Below are positions 13,456 through 17,988 of a stretch of 17,988 bases of DNA, in pieces. This DNA is from JAUWQU01 sp964605095 (lineage in GTDB: Bacteria > Planctomycetota > Phycisphaerae > SM23-33). Where the stretch lies: NCBI GenBank assembly GCA_964605095.1, contig CAZSBS010000075.1:1-17988 (forward strand). Direction: 5' to 3'. The first letter of the stretch is position 1; every line of letters begins with the position of its first letter. The notes under the pieces were generated by a model. It ran no database searches. It saw nothing but the letters and a program-made list of their open reading frames with translations, and had not been told where the DNA came from. Position numbers and translations under genes: made by a program.

Positions 13456-14926
13456 AGGCCGTGTACGTGCTGGCCGTAGTCGAGCCGCCGGTGCCGGTCC
13501 AGTTTGTGTGGAAGAACTGTCCGCGGTCCTTGTCGACGCGCTCGTAGGTGTGCGCGCCGAAATAGTCGCGCTGGGCCTGGAGCAGATTGGCCGGCAGGCG
13601 CTCGCAACGATAGCCGTCGAAGTACGCCAGTGCGCTGCTGAAGGCGGGCACGGGGATGCCCATCTTGACGGCCTTGGTTATCACGCGTCGCCAGGAGGGC
13701 TGGCAGCTTCTGACGGCCTTCTTGAAGTACGGCGTCAGCAGCAGGTTGATGAGCTTGGGCTTGGCGTCGAAGGCTTCCTTGATCTTGCCGAGGAACTGGC
13801 TTCGGATGATGCACCCGCCTCGCCACATAAGCGCGATGCCGCCGTAGTTGAGGTTCCACTTGTACTGCTTGGCGGCCTCGCGCATGAGCTGGTACCCTTG
13901 TGCGTAGCAGACGATCTTGCTGGCGTAGAGTGCCTTGCGGACGTCCTCAATGAACGCCTCACGGTTGCCCGTGAACTTCGTGCGAGGCCCTTTTAGCTTC
14001 TTGGATGCCTCGACGCGTTCGGCCTTGATGGCCGAGAGGCACCGCGCGAAGACCGCCTCGCCGATGAGGGTCAGCGGCTGGCCGAGGTCGCACGCGGTAA
14101 TGACCGTCCACTTGCCCGTGCCCTTCTGTCCGGCAGTGTCGAGTATCACGTCCACCATCGGCTTGTTAGTCTCATCGTCGGTCTTGGCCAGGATGTCGCG
14201 CGTGATCTCGATGAGGTAGCTGTTCAGGTCGCCCTCGTTCCATGCGGCGAAGATTCCGCTCATTTCCGCCGGCGTGAGCCCCGCGGCCGAAAGGAGCGAG
14301 TATGCCTCGCAGATTAGCTGCATGTCGCCGTACTCGATGCCATTGTGGACCATCTTGACGAAGTGCCCGGCCCCGCCCTCGCCAACCCAGTCGCAGCAGG
14401 GCTCGTCGCGCCCGGTCTTGGGGTCCGCGGCCTTGGCGGCTACGGCCTGGAAAATAGGCTTTACGTGAGGCCAGGCCGCCGGGCTGCCGCCAGGCATGAG
14501 GCTCGGGCCGTGACGGGCGCCCTCCTCGCCGCCGGAAACGCCCGTGCCGATGTAGAGCAGGCCGGCGTCCTCGACTTTCTTCGTCCGCCGGATCGTGTCG
14601 TTGAAGTTGCTGTTGCCGCCGTCAATGATGATGTCGCCCCGGTCCATGTGCGGCAGGAGGTGGTCGATGAACTCATCCACCGGCGTGCCCGCCTTGACAA
14701 GCAGCATGACTCGCCGCGGCGTCTTGAGCGACGCGACAAGTTCCTCAATGCTGTGAGTGGCGACAATGCTCATCCCGGCCGCGGGGCCTTGAACGAACTC
14801 GTCCACCTTGCTGAGAGTGCGATTGAACACGGCCACGGTGAACCCGTGGTCGGCCATGTTCATAACAAGGTTCTGCCCCATCACCGCCAGGCCGATCAGG
14901 CCGATATCTGCTCTCGCTTCAGTCAT
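13454..14926 (-). CDS. gnd: 6-phosphogluconate dehydrogenase, decarboxylating
   Basis: Oxidises 6-phosphogluconate to ribulose 5-phosphate, CO2 and NAD(P)H. Seen: coenzyme fold IGLIGLAVMGQNLVMNMADH (8-27) with the NRT loop after the second strand, IIIDGGNSNFNDT (99-111), GVSGGEEGARHGPSLMPGG (129-147), catalytic Lys191 and Glu198 in GHFVKMVHNGIEYGDMQ, GQKGTGKWT (the tail that closes on substrate), and the C-terminal RDYFGAHTYERVDKDRGQFF that supplies phosphate-binding Arg and His from the partner subunit. It has 490 aa, the long dimeric form. AAGGA (14934-14938) lies 7 nt before the ATG. A promoter candidate is at 14973-15000. It is the first gene of the minus-strand block. Its presence in a hexuronate region may reflect pentose or gluconate metabolism, because hexuronate breakdown itself does not use it. 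Confidence 0.96.
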   Translation of the reverse strand: MTEARADIGLIGLAVMGQNLVMNMADHGFTVAVFNRTLSKVDEFVQGPAAGMSIVATHSIEELVASLKTPRRVMLLVKAGTPVDEFIDHLLPHMDRGDIIIDGGNSNFNDTIRRTKKVEDAGLLYIGTGVSGGEEGARHGPSLMPGGSPAAWPHVKPIFQAVAAKAADPKTGRDEPCCDWVGEGGAGHFVKMVHNGIEYGDMQLICEAYSLLSAAGLTPAEMSGIFAAWNEGDLNSYLIEITRDILAKTDDETNKPMVDVILDTAGQKGTGKWTVITACDLGQPLTLIGEAVFARCLSAIKAERVEASKKLKGPRTKFTGNREAFIEDVRKALYASKIVCYAQGYQLMREAAKQYKWNLNYGGIALMWRGGCIIRSQFLGKIKEAFDAKPKLINLLLTPYFKKAVRSCQPSWRRVITKAVKMGIPVPAFSSALAYFDGYRCERLPANLLQAQRDYFGAHTYERVDKDRGQFFHTNWTGTGGSTTASTYTA

Positions 14927-14972
14927 GATTCAATCCTTCTTTCATTCCGCGGGCGTCGAGTCCTACCCGGGT

Positions 14973-15000
14973 ATCCTATCCGTCGGCCCGGCGATTTCAA
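14973..15000 (-). promoter_or_regulatory. Candidate promoter for gnd
   Basis: On the minus strand TTGAAA (14995-15000, 5 of 6) is followed after 16 nt by TAGGAT (14973-14978, 4 of 6). This gives a leader of about 40 nt before the gnd ATG, which has a good Shine-Dalgarno. Confidence 0.4.
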
Positions 15001-15049
15001 GGCTGCGTTACGGCAGGGGCTGGCCGGGAGGGGGGAAAAAGGCAACCGA

Positions 15050-15078
15050 TTGAGGCCAAATGCATTTGAAGGTATAGT
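15050..15078 (+). promoter_or_regulatory. Candidate sigma70 promoter for the esterase-ThuA gene
   Basis: TTGAGG (15050-15055), 17-nt spacer, TATAGT (15073-15078, 5 of 6). The expected transcript start near 15085 coincides with the upstream in-frame ATG at 15085, which makes that ATG unlikely as a start and supports initiation at 15184 with a leader of about 100 nt. Confidence 0.5.
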
Positions 15079-15183
15079 GCTGCTATGCGCCGCACCTGGC
15101 CGGTAGGATTGCAGGTCCGCCGCAGGCAGATTTGTCGTTTAGTCACGTGGCGGAGAAATACGCGGCAGAGAGAGGAAATCGCG

Positions 15184-17010
15184 ATGAACGGGAGAATCAT
15201 TTCCGCTGTTGCGGCCTTGTGGGCGGCGAGTTGGCTCATGGCTGGCTCGCATGCGATGGCGGCCGATGGGGCCGGTGCTCCAGTCGGGCCCAAGCTTACC
15301 CTCGAAAGCTTCGAGGCCAAGACCTACGAAAGCCCCAAGGGCGGCAAGCTTCTCTATCGCCAGCTTTCCCCAGCCGAGGTCGGGAGCGGCAGGAAGTATC
15401 CGCTGGTCCTGTTTCTTCACGGCGCTGGCGGGCGCGGCAACGACAACATTCGCCAGATCACCGACGCTGGATTCTGCCCGGGCCTGCTCAACAAGGCCGA
15501 TTTTGCCCGGCGTTACGTATGCTACATGATCGCCCCTCAAGTGCCGGCCGGCAAGTGGTGGTCGGCGATCAACCGCGGGGGCAAGGGCTCCGACGTGCCC
15601 AAGGATTCCGGCGACCCGATGAGCATGGCGCTCGAGCTGGTCGATGCGGCGATTGGGCAATACCCCATCGACCCCAACCGCGTGTACGTCACGGGGCTCA
15701 GCATGGGCGGCTTCGGCACGTGGGACGCGATGCAGCGCCGCCCGAAGTTCTTCGCGGCGGCCGTGCCGGTCTGCGGGGGTGGCGACCCATCGCAGGCTGA
15801 CAAACTCACGAAGATTCCCCTGTGGGTCTGGCATGGCGACGGCGACAAGGTCGTGCCCACCCAGCGCAGCCGGGACATGGTCGCCGCGATCCGTAAGGCG
15901 GGCGGCAAGTGTACTTACACCGAGCAGCCCAAGTGCGGGCACTCGGTATGGAACTTCGTTTACGGCAACGTGAAGGTATGGGACTGGATGTTCGCCCAGG
16001 TGCGCGGCAAGCCTGAGGTGGCGCCCGCGACGCAGGATGCGCCGGCTGCCAAGCCGGCGACAGGTAAACAGGGAGCTATTATGAGGTTGAAAGGCACAGA
16101 CGGACCGGGAAAGGGCAAGCATGTCGTTCTGATCTCCGGAGATGAGGAATACCGCTCCGAGGAGGCCCTGGGGCAACTAGGCAAGATTCTGGCGACGCGC
16201 CACGGGTTCGACTGCACCGTGCTGTTCGCCATCGACCCTGCCACGGGCCAGGTCAACCCGTCGAACGTCGGTAACATACCGGGCTTGGAGGCTCTGGACT
16301 CGGCCGACCTGATGGTGATCGCCACGCGCTTCCGCGACCTGCCGGACGAGCAGATGAAGCACATCGTGGACTACGTGGCCGCGGGCAAGCCGATCATCGG
16401 CATGCGGACGGCGACGCATGCGTTTCGGATTCCCGAGGGCAAGACGTATTCGCGTTGGACGTTCAACAGCAAGGACTGGCCGGGCGGCTTCGGGAGGCAG
16501 ATACTCGGCGAGACGTGGGTCAATCATCACGGCGATCACGGCAAGCAGAGCACGCGAGGCGTGATCGCGCCGGGCGCGACGAACAACCCGATAGTCCGCG
16601 GCTGCGATGATATATGGAGTCCTACGGATGTTTATACCGTTACCCTGCCGCTTTCGGGCGACGGCGAGGCGCTGGTGATGGGGTCGGTGCTGGAGGGCAT
16701 GAACCCGACGGACAAGCCGGTTGCGGGCCCCAAGAACGACCCGATGATGCCCATCGCATGGATGCGGACGTACCAGCTCGACGGCGGCCGGGCCGGAAAG
16801 GCGTTCACCACCACGATGGGCGCCGCGACCGACCTGCAAAGCGAGGGCGTGCGCCGGCTGCTGGTCAACGCCGCCTACTGGGCAACCGGCCTGGCTGACA
16901 GAATCCAGCCCAGCGCCGACGTGGGCCTCGTCGGCAAGTACAACCCCACGTACTTCGGTTTTAACAAGTTCGTCAAGGGCCTGCGGCCCGCGGACTTCGC
17001 GAAGGAATGA
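15184..17010 (+). CDS. Secreted alpha/beta-hydrolase (esterase) fused to a ThuA-like domain
   Basis: Two-domain exported protein of 608 aa. Residues 1-27 form a signal peptide (hydrophobic IISAVAALWAASWLMAG, cleavage near AMA). Residues about 40-275 are an alpha/beta hydrolase of the LpqC/feruloyl-esterase-like type: oxyanion-hole segment LVLFLHGAGGRG, nucleophile Ser173 in GLSMGGFGTWD, Asp221 in HGDGDKVVP and His253 in KCGHSVWN. An Ala/Pro linker (280-295) leads to a ThuA-like domain from about 310 (HVVLISGDEEYRSEEALGQL, LMVIATRFRDLP, IIGMRTATHAF) to the end; this family, with a glutaminase-like fold, is common near sugar-use genes and has no well-defined activity. The start at 15184 has AGAGGA 7 nt upstream; the frame is open back to 15085, but that extension would bury the signal peptide. 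An in-frame ATG at 16081, right at the domain border, has GGGAG 5 nt before it. Confidence 0.85.
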   Translation: MNGRIISAVAALWAASWLMAGSHAMAADGAGAPVGPKLTLESFEAKTYESPKGGKLLYRQLSPAEVGSGRKYPLVLFLHGAGGRGNDNIRQITDAGFCPGLLNKADFARRYVCYMIAPQVPAGKWWSAINRGGKGSDVPKDSGDPMSMALELVDAAIGQYPIDPNRVYVTGLSMGGFGTWDAMQRRPKFFAAAVPVCGGGDPSQADKLTKIPLWVWHGDGDKVVPTQRSRDMVAAIRKAGGKCTYTEQPKCGHSVWNFVYGNVKVWDWMFAQVRGKPEVAPATQDAPAAKPATGKQGAIMRLKGTDGPGKGKHVVLISGDEEYRSEEALGQLGKILATRHGFDCTVLFAIDPATGQVNPSNVGNIPGLEALDSADLMVIATRFRDLPDEQMKHIVDYVAAGKPIIGMRTATHAFRIPEGKTYSRWTFNSKDWPGGFGRQILGETWVNHHGDHGKQSTRGVIAPGATNNPIVRGCDDIWSPTDVYTVTLPLSGDGEALVMGSVLEGMNPTDKPVAGPKNDPMMPIAWMRTYQLDGGRAGKAFTTTMGAATDLQSEGVRRLLVNAAYWATGLADRIQPSADVGLVGKYNPTYFGFNKFVKGLRPADFAKE

Positions 17011-17133
17011 TTCGGCGGCGGGGGGGCGGGATTGGAATACGGGCGCGGATGGATGCGAGATCCAAAACGACACCGTCGTCCCGTCCGGGCTTGCCATCGC
17101 ATTCCCAAGTCGCCAGTCCGCAGTTTGACGCGG
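17011..17133. other. Convergent intergenic spacer
   Basis: 123 bp between the 3' ends of the esterase-ThuA and ABC ATPase genes. A small ACGAC/GTCGT hairpin with a 3-nt loop is visible, but no U-tract and none of the nested palindromes seen between the other convergent pair. I see no clear terminator. Confidence 0.5.
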
Positions 17134-17988
17134 TCACTCCGGCAGGATTGCGACGTCCTGTGCGGCGATGTGGAGGGTGACGGCTGAGCCTGGGGGGATG
17201 GCTTTGTCGGCGCCGGCGAGGACGGATATCTTCCACCGCTGGCCGCCGGGCAGGTCGCATAGGTACTGGCGCATCTCGCCGAGGTAGATGCTCTCAGCCA
17301 CGGTCGCGCGCAGGCCGGCGGCGTCGGCGGGTGCGGTGTGGTTGTTGGCGGCGGGGGCCGAGGCTGAGGCCGACGACAACAGTATCCGCTCGGGCCGCAC
17401 GCAGCAGAGGACGTTTCGGCCGATCTGGCGCACGGGGCAGTCCGCGGCCTGGAGTTCGCCGACGGGCGTTTCCACGCGGACTCCGCCGCCGGAGGGGGCG
17501 GCGATCGTGCCGGGCACGAAGTTGGCTTCGCCGAGGAAGTCGGCGACGAACCTCGTCGTGGGCCTGTTGTACACTTCCTCGGGGCGGCCTATCTGGATGA
17601 CCTTGCCGGCGTTCATCACGGCCATACGGTCGGCCATGGACAGTGCCTCTTTCTGGTCGTGCGTGACATACACAGCCGTGATGCCGGTGGACTTGACGAG
17701 GTGGCGGAGTTCGTGGCGCATGTGCAGGCGAAGGCGGGCGTCGAGGTTGCTCAGTGGCTCATCGAGCAGGAGGCAGTCGCCTTGTGCGGCCAGGGCGCGG
17801 GCCAGGGCGACTCGCTGCTGCTGGCCGCCGGAAAGTTGGTTTGGCTTGCGGGTGGCGTAGAGTTCCATCTCGACGCGGGCGAGGTTGTCCGCGGCGAGCC
17901 GGCGCCTGGTGGCGGCGGGCGAGCCGCGCATTTTCGGCCCGAACTCCACGTTCTGCCGGACGGTCATGTGAGGCCAGAGCGCGTAATT
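17134..17988 (-). CDS. ABC importer ATP-binding subunit (PotA/MalK/FbpC class), N-terminus outside the window
   Basis: ATPase that powers an ABC uptake system. The window begins inside its Q-loop region: the first codons read NYALWPHMTVRQNVEFG, so Walker A lies beyond the right edge and the ATG at 17967 is internal, not the start. Present are the signature LSGGQQQRVALARAL, Walker B CLLLDEPLSNLDARLR, the H-loop YVTHDQKEAL, and a long C-terminal TOBE-like regulatory region (FVPGTIAAP to VAILPE, including CCVRPERI and YLGEMRQYLCDLPGG). 284 residues are visible. The C-terminal extension places it with importers of sugars, polyamines, iron or phosphonate-like solutes. The neighbourhood favours a sugar, while the VRPERI and YLGEM wording is also PotA-like, so the substrate is left open. 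Permease and binding-protein genes are not in the window. Confidence 0.88.
   Translation of the reverse strand, partial: NYALWPHMTVRQNVEFGPKMRGSPAATRRRLAADNLARVEMELYATRKPNQLSGGQQQRVALARALAAQGDCLLLDEPLSNLDARLRLHMRHELRHLVKSTGITAVYVTHDQKEALSMADRMAVMNAGKVIQIGRPEEVYNRPTTRFVADFLGEANFVPGTIAAPSGGGVRVETPVGELQAADCPVRQIGRNVLCCVRPERILLSSASASAPAANNHTAPADAAGLRATVAESIYLGEMRQYLCDLPGGQRWKISVLAGADKAIPPGSAVTLHIAAQDVAILPE

Noticed and set aside
15085..15183. Start of the esterase-ThuA gene at the ATG 15085
   Set aside because: It would coincide with the predicted transcript start and place 33 charged or polar residues before an obvious signal peptide; 15184 has a good Shine-Dalgarno.
17015..17035. G-rich stretch after the esterase-ThuA gene as a G-quadruplex
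   Set aside because: There are too few regular G-tracts in a generally GC-rich sequence; no support beyond composition.

Overview
The window is 17,988 bp of GC-rich bacterial DNA from a scaffolded (probably metagenome-derived) assembly. It holds 13 protein-coding genes, 12 complete and one cut by the right edge. No rRNA, tRNA, CRISPR array or transposase gene was found. The gene content suggests a heterotrophic, polysaccharide-degrading member of the Planctomycetota/Phycisphaerae or a similar lineage: a secreted GH127-type arabinofuranosidase, a ThuA-domain fusion, a UroD-like protein, a Gfo/Idh oxidoreductase and a secreted SGNH hydrolase. This placement is inference from content and style; no phylogenetic marker is present.

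Layout. 1-1065 (-) M42 metallo-aminopeptidase, divergent from 1529-3607 (+) secreted GH127-like glycosidase. 3793-5439 (+) L-aspartate oxidase NadB. 5579-6855 (+) UroD-family protein interrupted by an artificial 100-N scaffold gap. Then a long minus-strand block: 7037-8020 Gfo/Idh oxidoreductase, 8065-8577 nitroreductase and 8592-9506 HAD phosphatase (a tight three-gene operon transcribed HAD to nitroreductase to Gfo/Idh); 9709-10527 SDR of the D-mannonate oxidoreductase (UxuB) type; 10789-11559 secreted SGNH hydrolase; 11727-13214 tagaturonate epimerase UxaE; 13454-14926 6-phosphogluconate dehydrogenase Gnd. 15184-17010 (+) is a secreted esterase-ThuA fusion, and 17134-17988 (-) is the C-terminal part of an ABC importer ATPase.

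How the genes fit together. UxaE (tagaturonate to fructuronate) and the UxuB-like SDR (fructuronate to mannonate) are consecutive steps of a galacturonate route. With the arabinofuranosidase, two secreted hydrolases/esterases, Gnd and a sugar-type ABC ATPase, the block looks like a locus for using pectin- or hemicellulose-derived sugars. The isomerase (UxaC), mannonate dehydratase (UxuA) and KDG kinase/aldolase are not in the window.

The most unusual feature is non-coding. Three intergenic spaces in the minus-strand block (9523-9706, 10542-10788, 13226-13455) hold copies of one composite nested palindrome: an outer GCAGAG-rich arm, a GAAGAAG/CTTCTTC arm, and an inner hairpin built from GGGGATTACATGGATTA units (up to 35 bp of near-perfect stem). 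A fourth space (6881-7028) holds a differently worded palindrome with the same nested design. A (AAG)7 tract and a perfect 9-bp hairpin precede the UroD-like gene.
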